DNA of 64,000 nucleotides from Salsipaludibacter sp963812245 (GTDB lineage: Bacteria; Actinomycetota; Nitriliruptoria; Nitriliruptorales; Nitriliruptoraceae). Numbering within the stretch: the first letter of the stretch is position 1; the number at the start of each line of letters is the position of its first letter. Of the stretch, positions 46,666-55,844 are shown one piece after another. The notes under the pieces are model-generated. The model saw only the letters and a program-made list of their open reading frames with translations, searched no databases and was not told the DNA's origin. The translations under genes and the position numbers were made by a program. The stretch lies in contig CAWEUK010000002.1 of NCBI GenBank assembly GCA_963812245.1, positions 868,001 through 932,000 on the forward strand, written 5' to 3'.

Positions 46666-49600
46666 GTGACCCCGCCCCCTTCGTCGTCACCCCAGCGGCA
46701 TGCCTGGTCGTTCTGGGTCGATCGCGGTGGCACCTTCACCGACGTGGTGGGTCGGGGGCCCGACGGCGCCGTGGTCGTGCACAAGGAGTTGTCGGACCTG
46801 CCCGATGGCCGCGATGCGGCAGTGGTCGGCATCCGCCGCGTGCTGGGGCTGGGCCGGGACGAGCCGGTGCCCGCGACCCTGGTCGACGAGGTGCGCATGG
46901 GCACCACGGTCGCCACCAACGCCCTGCTGGAACGCACCGGCACCCCGACGGTGCTGGTGACGACGGCAGGGTTCCGCGATGCCCTGCGGATCGGCGACCA
47001 GCACCGTCCCGACATCTTCGCCCGTCACATCGTGCTGCCCGACGTCCTCCACGATCGCGTCGTCGAGGTGGGTGCACGGGTGGCCGTCGACGGCACCGAA
47101 CTGGAACCCCTGGACGAGGCCGCCGTGCGACGGGACCTGGGCGCGGCGCTGGATGCCGGGTGCCGTGCCGTCGCCGTGGTGCTGCTGCACGGGTGGGCCC
47201 ATGCCGCGCATGAGCGTGCAGTGGGAGCCATCGCCACCGACCTGGGATTCGAACAGGTGTCGCTGTCGCACGAGGTCAGCCCGCTGATGCGGCTGGTGCC
47301 ACGAGGCGACACGACCGTGGTCGACGCATGGTTGTCGCCCGGACTGCGCGAGCACGTTCGTCGGGTGGCCGACCAGTTGCCCGGCATCCCGGTGCGCTTC
47401 ATGCAGTCCAACGGTGGCCTGGTGGCCGCTGCTCGCCTGCATGGACGGGATGCGATCCTGTCGGGACCTGCAGGTGGCGTGGTCGCCGCCGCCAGGGTGG
47501 CCGCGGCCGCTGGCCATGACCGCATCATCGGCTTCGACATGGGTGGGACCTCCACCGACGTGTCACACGTGGCCGACGGCGTGCTCGAGCGCACGCTGGA
47601 CACCGAGGTGGGCGGCATTCGTGTGCGCGTGCCGATGCTGGCGGTGCACACCGTCGCGGCCGGCGGTGGATCGGTGCTCCACTTCGACGGTCGGCGCTAC
47701 CGCGTCGGACCGGACTCGGCCGGCGCCGATCCGGGTCCGGCGGCCTATCGAAATGGTGGCCCGCTGACCGTGACGGACGCCAACCTGGTCCTGGGCCGGA
47801 TCCAGCCAGCGGCGTTTCCGGCCGTGTTCGGCGCCGACCGCGACCAGCCGTTGGATCCAGGCGCGGCACTGGAGGCCTTCACCGCCATGGCGGACAGGAT
47901 TCGGGCGGCCACCGGGGACGACCGGTCGCCGCAGGAGGTGGCGGCCGGCTTTCGCGCGATCGCCGTGGCCAACATGGCCAACGCCATCCGGACGATCTCG
48001 GTGCGCCGGGGCCACGACGTGACCCAGTACGCGCTGGTGACCTTCGGCGGCGCCGGTGGCCAGCACGCCTGCGCCGTCGCCGACCTGCTGGGGATGGACA
48101 CCGTGTTGGTGCATCCGCTCGCTGGCGTCCTGTCGGCCTACGGGATGGGCCTGGCCGATGTCTCCAGTCTGCGGGATCGGGCGGTCGAACTGGCGCTCGA
48201 CGACGATGCCCTCGCCGCGATCGAGGAGATCTCCGACGACCTCGAGATCGCCGCCCGCAGCGACCTCGATGCTGACCTGCCCGCCGAGCAGATCGCCAGG
48301 TTCGTGCAGGTGCGCCTGCGCCACGCGGGCAGTGACACCTCCCTGACCGTGGACCACGACACCGTGGCGGCGATGCGGTCGGCCTTCGACCGGGCCTACC
48401 TGGCCCAGTACTCCTTCCTGCCGGTCGACGCTCCCCTGGTCGTGACGTCCGTGCGGGTGGAGGTGACGGCGGCGACCGGGGCCGACGAGACCGAGGTGGC
48501 GGCAGTGGCGGGGTGGGGGGGTGGTGACCCGAGGCCATCGGAGGAGCCCGGCGCCGAGGTCGGGGCCGACGCCCCGGACACCACGGACACCACGACGGGT
48601 GCCGTCGTGTTCGATTCAGGGTCACGGCAGGTGCCGATCATGGCGCGCGAGCACCTGCGAGCGGGTGCGATCGTGTCCGGTCCGGCGCTGGTCACCGAGG
48701 CCACCGGCACCACCGTGGTCGACCCCGGCTGGCAGGCCCGCGTCACCGACCTCGGCCATCTCGAACTCACGCGGACGACCCCGCGCAGCCCATCGGGGGC
48801 CGGTCAGCAGCGTGACGTGACCGTCGCCGATCCGGTGCTGTTGGAGGTCTTCGACAACCAGTTCATGGCGGTGGCCCAGCAGATGGGGGTGTCGCTGCAA
48901 CGCACGGCCCACTCGGTCAACATCAAGGAGCGACTCGACTTCTCGTGTGCGGTGTTCGACGCGGCTGGCAACCTGATCGCGAATGCGCCCCACATCCCGG
49001 TGCACCTGGGCTCGATGGGCGAGTCGATCCGAGCGATCCGGGATGCCACGTCGGCGACGATCCGCCCCGGCGACGTGTACTGCCTCAACAATCCGTATCG
49101 CGGCGGCACCCACCTGCCCGACATCACGGTCGCCACGCCGGTGTTCGCACCGGATGGTGCCGACACGTGGTTCTGGGTGGCGTCACGCGGTCACCACGCC
49201 GAGATCGGTGGCATCACGCCCGGGTCCATGCCGGCGACGTCGACGCGCATCGACCAGGAGGGCGTGGTGTTCGACACCCACCTGCTGGTGCGCGACGGGC
49301 AGTTGCGTCGTGATGCCACCCGCGAGGCGTTGCTGGCGGGTGCCCATCCGTCGCGGGATCCGGAGTCCAACCTCGCCGACCTGGCCGCCCAGGTCGCGGC
49401 CAACGAAACCGGCGTCCGGGAGTTGCGCGCCATGGTCGACAACTGGGGACTGGACGTGGTCCACGCCTACATGGACCACGTCCGGACCAATGCTGCCGAG
49501 GCCATCCGCGGGGTGATCGACCGACTCGCCTCGACGCCGCGGGACGGTCCGCGCCACGCCATCCACCCCATCGACGGCGGTGCCGTCATCGAGGTGGCGA

Positions 49601-50397
49601 TCGAGTTCGATCGTGTCGCCCGACGTGCCCACATCGACTTCACCGGCACGTCGCCACAGCGTCCGGGCAACGACAACGCGCCGGTGGCGGTCACCATGGC
49701 GGCCGTGCTCTACGTGTTCCGGACGCTCGTGGCTGCCGACATCCCCCTCAATGCCGGGTGCCTCGAACCCCTGGACGTGACGGTGCCGCCGGGCTGCATG
49801 CTCAACCCGCGGCATCCGGCGGCGGTGGTGGCAGGCAACGTGGAGACGTCCCAGGCGGTCACCGCCGCGTTGTACGAGGCGTTGGGAGTCCAGGCCGAGG
49901 GTGCCGGGACGATGAACAACGTGACGTTCGGCAACGAAGAACACCAGTACTACGAGACCGTGGCCAGTGGGTCCGGTGCGGCGGCGGGATTCGACGGCAC
50001 GGACGTGGTCCAGACCCACATGACCAACTCCCGTCTGACCGACCCCGAGGTGGTGGAGTGGCGCCATCCGGTCCGGGTGTCGTCGTTCAGGATCCGGCGC
50101 GGCAGCGGCGGTCGCGGCCTGCGGCACGGGGGCGATGGTGCCGAGCGCCGGTTGCTGTTCCTGGAGCCGATGACGGTCTCGGTCCTGGCGAGCAACCGCG
50201 AGGTCGCGCCGCGGGGACTTGCCGGCGGCGGCCCGGGCGCACCGGGTGATCAGTGGATCGAGCATCCGGACGGCACCACGACGGCCGTCGGTGGACGTGA
50301 CCAGGTCGAGGTGGACGTGGGCGACACGTTCGTCCTGCTCACCCCTGGCGGTGGGGGCTGGGGAAGTGGCGACACGAGCACGGTGGCCGACGGCTGA
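46666..50397 (+). CDS. 5-oxoprolinase / hydantoinase, HyuA-HyuB fusion
   Basis: ATP-dependent amidohydrolase, expected to open 5-oxoproline to glutamate or a related cyclic amide. 1243 residues. The HyuA half (1-720) has FWVDRGGTFTDVVG, VRMGTTVATNALLERTG, IGFDMGGTSTDVSHVADG and TFGGAGGQHACAVA. The HyuB half (from about 724) has LEVFDNQFMAVAQQMGVSLQ, YCLNNPYRGGTHLPDITV, ASRGHHAEIGG and FLLTPGGGGWG-like ending. This matches eukaryote-type OPLAH order in one chain. GTG 46666 follows AGGGA; the frame extends 37 codons upstream but without support. It has no obvious operon partner. Confidence 0.92.
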   Translation: MTPPPSSSPQRHAWSFWVDRGGTFTDVVGRGPDGAVVVHKELSDLPDGRDAAVVGIRRVLGLGRDEPVPATLVDEVRMGTTVATNALLERTGTPTVLVTTAGFRDALRIGDQHRPDIFARHIVLPDVLHDRVVEVGARVAVDGTELEPLDEAAVRRDLGAALDAGCRAVAVVLLHGWAHAAHERAVGAIATDLGFEQVSLSHEVSPLMRLVPRGDTTVVDAWLSPGLREHVRRVADQLPGIPVRFMQSNGGLVAAARLHGRDAILSGPAGGVVAAARVAAAAGHDRIIGFDMGGTSTDVSHVADGVLERTLDTEVGGIRVRVPMLAVHTVAAGGGSVLHFDGRRYRVGPDSAGADPGPAAYRNGGPLTVTDANLVLGRIQPAAFPAVFGADRDQPLDPGAALEAFTAMADRIRAATGDDRSPQEVAAGFRAIAVANMANAIRTISVRRGHDVTQYALVTFGGAGGQHACAVADLLGMDTVLVHPLAGVLSAYGMGLADVSSLRDRAVELALDDDALAAIEEISDDLEIAARSDLDADLPAEQIARFVQVRLRHAGSDTSLTVDHDTVAAMRSAFDRAYLAQYSFLPVDAPLVVTSVRVEVTAATGADETEVAAVAGWGGGDPRPSEEPGAEVGADAPDTTDTTTGAVVFDSGSRQVPIMAREHLRAGAIVSGPALVTEATGTTVVDPGWQARVTDLGHLELTRTTPRSPSGAGQQRDVTVADPVLLEVFDNQFMAVAQQMGVSLQRTAHSVNIKERLDFSCAVFDAAGNLIANAPHIPVHLGSMGESIRAIRDATSATIRPGDVYCLNNPYRGGTHLPDITVATPVFAPDGADTWFWVASRGHHAEIGGITPGSMPATSTRIDQEGVVFDTHLLVRDGQLRRDATREALLAGAHPSRDPESNLADLAAQVAANETGVRELRAMVDNWGLDVVHAYMDHVRTNAAEAIRGVIDRLASTPRDGPRHAIHPIDGGAVIEVAIEFDRVARRAHIDFTGTSPQRPGNDNAPVAVTMAAVLYVFRTLVAADIPLNAGCLEPLDVTVPPGCMLNPRHPAAVVAGNVETSQAVTAALYEALGVQAEGAGTMNNVTFGNEEHQYYETVASGSGAAAGFDGTDVVQTHMTNSRLTDPEVVEWRHPVRVSSFRIRRGSGGRGLRHGGDGAERRLLFLEPMTVSVLASNREVAPRGLAGGGPGAPGDQWIEHPDGTTTAVGGRDQVEVDVGDTFVLLTPGGGGWGSGDTSTVADG

Positions 50398-50421
50398 ACC
50401 GGTGCCGGTGTGGGAAGCGGG

Positions 50422-51129
50422 TCAGTCGTCCGTCGCCGGGGACTCTGCGACGCAGAGGACTCCGCGGTTGCCATGCTGGTCGGCGATCACCGTGAGCGAC
50501 GGCGCGTCGCTGTCGTCGACGACCGTCCCACCCGCCGCGACGACGGCGGCGATCCGCTGTGCGGCCACCTCGCGAGGCACGTAGACCTCGACGTGGAAGC
50601 GCTGCCGGGAGGGGTCGGCTTCGTCGGCGTCGCCGAACCACAGGTTCGGCACCCGTCCCAGGGCGTCCCGGATCTCGTCGCTGGGCGACCCGTGGCCCTG
50701 GGCCTCGGGACTCCCGGTCAACAGCGCGGCCCACACCGGGGCGATGGTCGCGGAGTCCGCGGTGTCCAGGCCCAGCTCGATCTCGCTGACCGAGGCCGGA
50801 TCGGCCTCGATCCCGTGGTCGGCAGCGATCTCGGTGATCTGTCGGGCGAGGTCGACGTCCTGTTGGGTCACCCACTGGAGGACGAATTCGTTGCCCTCGT
50901 CGTCGCGGTGGACGGCGTCGTCGCTGACCAGCTTGAGGTCGACGTGCCCGGTGTCGATCGAGGCGCGCGGGTGGTGGCCGAGCGCGTCACCCGCCTCGCC
51001 GATCGCGACGAGGAACCTTGCACCGGTGTCGAAGTCGTCGACGACGTACCGGGCGTGCAGTCCCTGGGCCAGCTTGCGCCAGTCGCTGAGCCTGGCGTCG
51101 GCGATCTCGTCGCCCATCAGCATGTCCAT
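50422..51129 (-). CDS. Pterin-4a-carbinolamine dehydratase-like domain fused to VOC/glyoxalase-like domain
   Basis: 235 residues. The first ~95 form a PhhB-type dehydratase: GLHARYVVDDFDTGARFLVAI and GEAGDALGHHPRASIDTGHVDLKLVS, the HHP motif carrying the catalytic histidines. The remainder resembles a single VOC/glyoxalase-like unit (SVSEIELGLDTADSATIAPV, WFGDADEADPSRQRFHVEVY, GTVVDDSDAPSLTVIADQHG). The substrate is unknown, and biopterin chemistry is not implied by any neighbour. ATG 51129 (MDMLMGDE) with AGGAG upstream. Confidence 0.88.
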   Translation of the reverse strand: MDMLMGDEIADARLSDWRKLAQGLHARYVVDDFDTGARFLVAIGEAGDALGHHPRASIDTGHVDLKLVSDDAVHRDDEGNEFVLQWVTQQDVDLARQITEIAADHGIEADPASVSEIELGLDTADSATIAPVWAALLTGSPEAQGHGSPSDEIRDALGRVPNLWFGDADEADPSRQRFHVEVYVPREVAAQRIAAVVAAGGTVVDDSDAPSLTVIADQHGNRGVLCVAESPATDD

Positions 51130-51183
51130 GGTCGAAACCCTCTCCTGGTGGTGCCTGGCAGGGCCGGTCGCAAGCCCAACGAC

Positions 51184-52884
51184 CTAGTGGCCGTTGGTCG
51201 ACCAGTGCCACGCCTCGGAGCTGAGTCCGTACAGGCCGTACTTGTTGGCGTTGGCCTTCAGCCAGTCGAAGGCGGCGTTGCCGACGCAGGAGCTCGCCCG
51301 CCGCGGGAAGCAGATGGTCGAGCCCTTCCAGGTGAAGTCGATGGCGAGTCCGCGTTCGTGCATCGAGGTGCCCGGGATGGCGGTCGGCACGCGGCATGAC
51401 GACGCGGGTGACGTGTAGACGTCCGGGCACCCGTTGGCAATCCGCAGGGCCGCGGTCGTCGCGGGGGAGCGGTAGCCGCCACCACCCAGGTAGATGCCGT
51501 CGGCGCGGGCTGCATTGAGCAGGGCCGCGACCTGGTCAGCGATCGAGCTGCTGACCGTGATGCCACCAACCGTGGTCATGCTGCCGCTCGGGCGCACCGT
51601 GACGGTCTCGGTTGCCTTCTTGCTCTCGGCCGCCTTGGCAGCGGCGGCGCGGTCGGCTGCGGCCTGGGCCGCGGCAGCCTCATCCGCGGCTTCCTGGGCG
51701 CGTCGGGCAGCCTCGGCAGCGCGGGCGGCCTCGTCGGCTGCACGCTGGCTGGCGGCGGCCTCGGCGGCTCGTTCGGCCTCCCGGGCTGCGTCATCGGCGG
51801 CCTGTTCGGATGCAGCCTGCGCTGCCTGTTGCGCCTGTTGCGCCTGACTGGCCTCCTCGGCCTGCTGGGCTGCGGCAGCGGCTGCGGCAGCCTCGGCCTC
51901 ACGTGCGGCGCGCTCTGCGGCCGCCTGTTCGGCGGCGGCGCGCTCGGCGGCCGCTGCCTCCTCGGCCTCCTGGGCCCGACGGGCGGCTTCCTCGGCGCGC
52001 TGGCGGGCGGCTTCCTCGGCCTGGCGCTTGGCGGCGGCGGCCTCCTCGGCTCGCTGTGCCTCCATCTCGAGGTCACTCAGGGCCGTGATCGCGACGGCGC
52101 GGTCCAGGCCCAGCTCGTCGAGCAGTTCCAGTTGACGACTGATCTTGGCCTCGGTCTGGTCGACCAGCTCCAGCACGGTGGCGTGCCGGTGTGCCGCCTC
52201 GTCGCGGGCAGCCTCGGCCTCCTCCTCCTTCTGGGCACGCGCCTGCTCCATCTGGGCGGCCTCTTCCTCGAGCGCGGCCGTGGCTGCGACGAGCACCTCG
52301 GTGTCCTCGAGGATCTTGCTCCGGTCGCGAGCGACCACGTCCACGGCCTGCTGGGCCTTGACCAGGTCCGAGTTGCCATTGCGACTCATGCCGTCCAGCA
52401 TGATCAGGGTCGAGTCGGTCTGGCTGGGGCCGTACATGTAGGCGTCGCGGGCGAAGCCGGTCAGCAGCGCACGGTTCTCGGCCTCGGCGGCACGGGCCTC
52501 TGCGAGCTCACCCTGGACCCGAGCCAGGTCGTCTCGGGCCACGTCGGCGGCCTCGGTCGCCTGCAGGGAGGCCTCCTCGGCCTCACTGAACTGCTCACTG
52601 GCGATGGTCAGCTTCTGCTGGAGGATCGCGAGCTCGTCCTCGACGAGGTCGAGCTCGGCCGTGGCGCGGTCGATCTGGTTGGTGATGTCACCGATGGCGT
52701 TGCGGGCGGCTGCCAGTTCCTGGTCGCTGGGACCCACGATGCTCACACCGTTGTAGGTGGTCTCGTCATCGCTGGGTGCAGGTTGGAAGTGGACGCCGGA
52801 CGGCGCCGCCTGCACGGCGGTGGCGACCAGCATCGAGGCCGCGGTGATCGCGGCGGCGCGGCGGAGGGTTCGTGACAAGCGCAA
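51184..52884 (-). CDS. Secreted coiled-coil M15 (VanY-like) D-Ala-D-Ala carboxypeptidase
   Basis: 566 residues. A signal peptide (to about AVQA-APSG) precedes a long coiled coil in two parts: residues about 60-290 (classic heptads) and 290-420, nearly pure Ala/Glu/Gln/Arg repeats (EAARRAQEAADEAAAAQ). The C-terminal ~100 residues are an M15 peptidase: GGYRSPATTAALR, zinc ligands His and Asp in SMHERGLAIDF, catalytic Glu and third ligand in SSEAWHWST. It probably trims peptidoglycan, with the coiled coil acting as scaffold or regulator as in other Gram-positive hydrolases. A paralogue with the same C-terminus begins at the window's right edge. Confidence 0.9.
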   Translation of the reverse strand: MRLSRTLRRAAAITAASMLVATAVQAAPSGVHFQPAPSDDETTYNGVSIVGPSDQELAAARNAIGDITNQIDRATAELDLVEDELAILQQKLTIASEQFSEAEEASLQATEAADVARDDLARVQGELAEARAAEAENRALLTGFARDAYMYGPSQTDSTLIMLDGMSRNGNSDLVKAQQAVDVVARDRSKILEDTEVLVAATAALEEEAAQMEQARAQKEEEAEAARDEAAHRHATVLELVDQTEAKISRQLELLDELGLDRAVAITALSDLEMEAQRAEEAAAAKRQAEEAARQRAEEAARRAQEAEEAAAAERAAAEQAAAERAAREAEAAAAAAAAQQAEEASQAQQAQQAAQAASEQAADDAAREAERAAEAAASQRAADEAARAAEAARRAQEAADEAAAAQAAADRAAAAKAAESKKATETVTVRPSGSMTTVGGITVSSSIADQVAALLNAARADGIYLGGGGYRSPATTAALRIANGCPDVYTSPASSCRVPTAIPGTSMHERGLAIDFTWKGSTICFPRRASSCVGNAAFDWLKANANKYGLYGLSSEAWHWSTNGH

Positions 52885-53229
52885 TGGTGGCTCCCGGAAC
52901 TCGCGGTGGGGTGCGGCGGTTTGGCGGTTGCGACCTGCGGTGGTGCAGGTCGTACTGGCAATCCGCCACGATGCGACGGCACTGCGTTCCCCCCCGGACC
53001 TGGCCGACCCTACAGACGCCGGTTTCGCGACGTCCCGGCGAGGGACACTGTCCGTCTGGACCGGGTCGCTGGAGCGCGAAAGCCTCGACCAAAGGTGTGG
53101 GTTGAGGGTTTTTGGGGCGGCTTCGAGGGAGGGGGTGACCGTCGACCACCTACGATCTCAACCCAGCATCTAGGGTGGGGTCGAAGGCCCTGTTTCCGAC
53201 CCGAAACCTGTGCAAGAAAAGGTCCAGTG
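52885..53229. other. 345-bp divergent intergenic region, no gene found
   Basis: Lies between the M15 gene (minus) and the ammonia-lyase-like gene (plus) and should hold both promoters. I looked for the c-di-AMP riboswitch known upstream of actinobacterial cell-wall hydrolases, on the minus strand, and did not find its conserved blocks. AAAAGG at 53216-53221 is the ribosome site of the plus-strand gene. Confidence 0.5.
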
Positions 53230-54522
53230 ATGACTGTGCGCACAACGAACACTTCTGAGCCATGGGTGACGCATGACAGCCGAGTTGGCCTCTGGGCGAG
53301 TGGATCGGGGTCCCGAACGTGGCATTGTGCGTCGCACACGGCGGGTGTCATGGCCTTCCACCGGTCAATTCCCGGCCATGCTCCCACCCCACTGGTGGAG
53401 GTCCCTGCACTTGCCGACGAACTTGGCGTCGGTCGCGTCTTCGTCAAGGAGGAGCGCGAGCGTTTCGGGCTCCCGGCCTTCAAGGTCCTGGGGGTGTCGT
53501 GGGCCGTCGCGCGCGTCGTGCTGGCCGCCGCGGCACGTGCACCCGGCGACCTGACCGATGAGCAGTCCACGACCCCGGACGCAGCGCCCGTCACCTGGGA
53601 TCGAGTCACCGCCGCCGCGCGCACGATCGACCTGACGCTGGTCACCGCCACCGACGGCAACCACGGCCGCGCACTGGCCTCGATCGCGCGCCGCCTGGGG
53701 CTGGACTGCCGCGTGTTCGTCCCGGCCGTCATGGCCCCGGGCCCGGCGGCGGCCATCGCGGACGAGGATGCCGTCGTCGTGCGCCATGCTGGCACCTATG
53801 ACGAGGCGGTGGCAGCCGCCGCCGCCGAGGCAGACGGTGATCCCCGCACGGCACTGGTGCAGGACACGGCGTGGCCCGGGTACGAACAGGTGCCGACGTG
53901 GATCGTCGAGGGCTACTCGACGCTGTGTGCCGAGGTCGATGACCAGCTGGCCGAACAACTCGACACCACCGGGAGTGTGGCCCACGAGGTCGACCTGACC
54001 GTCGTGCCCACCGGCGTCGGATCGCTGGCGCAGGCGGTGGTGACGTGGAATCGCTCGCGACCGCTCCCACCCGGGCGACCGAACGATCCCGGCTCGGGCG
54101 CGGACACGTCGGGAGATCATGATGCCGGCACCCGACCCGGGCGCGCGGTGCTGGCGGTTGAGCCCGACAGTGCGGCATGCGTGGTCGCCAGCCTGGGGGC
54201 CGGTGCGCGCGTGACCGTGCCGACGGCTGCAACGATCATGGCCGGACTCAACTGTGGCACGCCGTCGAGCCTTGCCTGGCCGGTGCTGGCCCAGGGCCTG
54301 GACGGCGCAGTGGCGGTGACCGACGACCAGGCGGTCACCGCGGTCGCCGACCTCACCGATGTCGGGATCGACGCCGGGCCGTCGGGCGCGGCCGCGCTGG
54401 CCGGTGCCCGGGTCGCGCTGGTGGGTCCCCGGGCCGCGCCGCGTCGTGACCGGCTGGGCGTGCACCCCGAGGCCATCGTCGTGCTGTTGTCCACCGAGGG
54501 ACACCAGGGGGTGGCACCATGA
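53230..54522 (+). CDS. Diaminopropionate ammonia-lyase-like PLP enzyme (YgeX/DpaL type)
   Basis: Fold-type II PLP enzyme, 430 residues. The opening SIPGHAPTPLVEVPALADEL and the PLP lysine segment RFGLPAFKVLGVSWAV match YgeX-type enzymes, which convert 2,3-diaminopropionate to pyruvate and ammonia. TATDGNHGRALASIARRLGL is the phosphate/substrate loop; WPGYEQVPTWIVEGYSTLC and AGLNCGTPSSLAWPV are also typical of that group rather than of threonine dehydratase. ATG 53230 has AAAAGG at eight bases. The M20 peptidase gene overlaps its end (ATGA), as ygeX-ygeY neighbour each other in E. coli. Confidence 0.85.
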   Translation: MTVRTTNTSEPWVTHDSRVGLWASGSGSRTWHCASHTAGVMAFHRSIPGHAPTPLVEVPALADELGVGRVFVKEERERFGLPAFKVLGVSWAVARVVLAAAARAPGDLTDEQSTTPDAAPVTWDRVTAAARTIDLTLVTATDGNHGRALASIARRLGLDCRVFVPAVMAPGPAAAIADEDAVVVRHAGTYDEAVAAAAAEADGDPRTALVQDTAWPGYEQVPTWIVEGYSTLCAEVDDQLAEQLDTTGSVAHEVDLTVVPTGVGSLAQAVVTWNRSRPLPPGRPNDPGSGADTSGDHDAGTRPGRAVLAVEPDSAACVVASLGAGARVTVPTAATIMAGLNCGTPSSLAWPVLAQGLDGAVAVTDDQAVTAVADLTDVGIDAGPSGAAALAGARVALVGPRAAPRRDRLGVHPEAIVVLLSTEGHQGVAP

Positions 54523-54542
54523 CCGGGGGTGGCACCATGACC
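54507..54542 (+). repeat. 18-bp tandem duplication covering the M20 gene start
   Basis: GGGGGTGGCACCATGACC occurs twice in direct succession (54507-54524 and 54525-54542). Each copy holds a ribosome-site-like GGGGGT and an ATG, so the gene has two in-frame starts six codons apart (54519 and 54537). The first overlaps the previous gene's stop. Confidence 0.85.
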
Positions 54543-55688
54543 GCCGACGGGACTGATGCCGGACTCCTCGATCTCCTGGTCGCGCTCGTGGACACGCCGT
54601 CGGTGAACCCCACGCTCGACGCGACCGGGACGGGGGAGGCGGCCGTGGCTGCACTGGTCACCGAGTGGGCCGAGTCATCCGGACTGCATGTCGAACGTGT
54701 GGCAGGTGACGAGTCGCGCCCCAGCATCGTGGTGTCGTCGCGCCCCGACGCCGGCGACGGTCCCACCCTCCTGCTGTGCGGCCACCTCGACACCGTTGGC
54801 AACGATCGCCGCCCGATCGCCGCCCGTCGCGAGGGTGATCGGCTCCACGGTCGTGGCACCTACGACATGAAGGGGGGACTGGCCGCAGCACTGGAGACGT
54901 GCCGGGTCATGGCCCGGCGCGACGCCGACACCCGTGTCGTGGTGGCTGCGGTGGCAGACGAGGAGCACGCCAGCCGTGGCATGGTGGAGGTGCTCGACCA
55001 CATCGACGTCGCGGCCATCGACGCCGCCATCGTGACCGAGCCGACCGAACTGGAGGTCGCGATCGCCCACAGGGGCTTCGTGTGGCAACGCGTCGATGTC
55101 CAGGGCGTGGCCGCCCATGGCTCCCGGCCGCACCTGGGGCGCGATGCCATCATGGATCTGGGGCCCATCCTGACCGGGCTGGCGACCCTGGACCAGGAAC
55201 TCGCCGCCCATACCCACCCGCTGCTGGGCCCCGGGTCGCTGCACGCCTCGGTCGTCACCGGCGGCCGCGACTGGTCCACCATCCCCGACGGGGCCGAGCT
55301 CGACATCGAGCGTCGCATCCTGCCGGGAGAGTCGATCGCGCGGGTGGAGCGCGACCTGGCCGAGGTGCTGGCCGCTGCCGAGGCCCGACGACCGGGCCTG
55401 GTTGCCACGGCCACCACGGTGTTGGTTCGTGCCGCGCTGCACACCGACGCGGACCACCCGTTCGTGACCACCGCGATGGTGGCGGCTGCCGACGTCCTGG
55501 CGAGGGCTGCGAACCCTGTCGGCGTCAGCTACTGGGCGGACTCGGCCCTGATCGCGGGTGCCGACATCCCGACCGTGCTGTTCGGACCCGACGGCGACGG
55601 CGCCCACGCCGAGGTCGAATGGGTCAGCATCGAGGGCACCGCCAGAACGCGGGACGTCCTGGTGCAGGTGGCCGAGCGGATGGCCTGA
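54519..55688 (+). CDS. M20-family metallopeptidase/deacylase (ArgE/DapE/YgeY-like)
   Basis: 389 residues. Two-zinc amidohydrolase with ligand motifs LLLCGHLDTVG, GRGTYDMKGGLAA, VVAAVADEEHASRGM (general base Glu-Glu) and VTEPTELEVA, and a dimerisation domain containing GVAAHGSRPHLGRDAIMD. It likely hydrolyses an N-acyl or dipeptide bond. Coupled to the ammonia-lyase-like gene, it may free the substrate (for example a diaminopropionate conjugate) for that enzyme. Two starts are possible because of the 18-bp duplication. Confidence 0.88.
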   Translation: MTGGGTMTADGTDAGLLDLLVALVDTPSVNPTLDATGTGEAAVAALVTEWAESSGLHVERVAGDESRPSIVVSSRPDAGDGPTLLLCGHLDTVGNDRRPIAARREGDRLHGRGTYDMKGGLAAALETCRVMARRDADTRVVVAAVADEEHASRGMVEVLDHIDVAAIDAAIVTEPTELEVAIAHRGFVWQRVDVQGVAAHGSRPHLGRDAIMDLGPILTGLATLDQELAAHTHPLLGPGSLHASVVTGGRDWSTIPDGAELDIERRILPGESIARVERDLAEVLAAAEARRPGLVATATTVLVRAALHTDADHPFVTTAMVAAADVLARAANPVGVSYWADSALIAGADIPTVLFGPDGDGAHAEVEWVSIEGTARTRDVLVQVAERMA

Positions 55689-55844
55689 GCCGCCCGAACG
55701 CCGCGCCGGTTGCACCAACGGCTGGCCGGTGGGCCGCACGCGCGCGGATCGGGTGCGCCGAGCAGGTCGGTGGTCGCACCCATGGCGACCACGGGTCCTG
55801 CCTGGTCTGGCCGACCTATGGTGTTCGCGTGGGGAGGGGGAGAC

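Noticed and set aside
52885..53229. c-di-AMP (ydaO-type) riboswitch upstream of the M15 gene
   Set aside because: I looked for the conserved blocks on the minus strand and found none.
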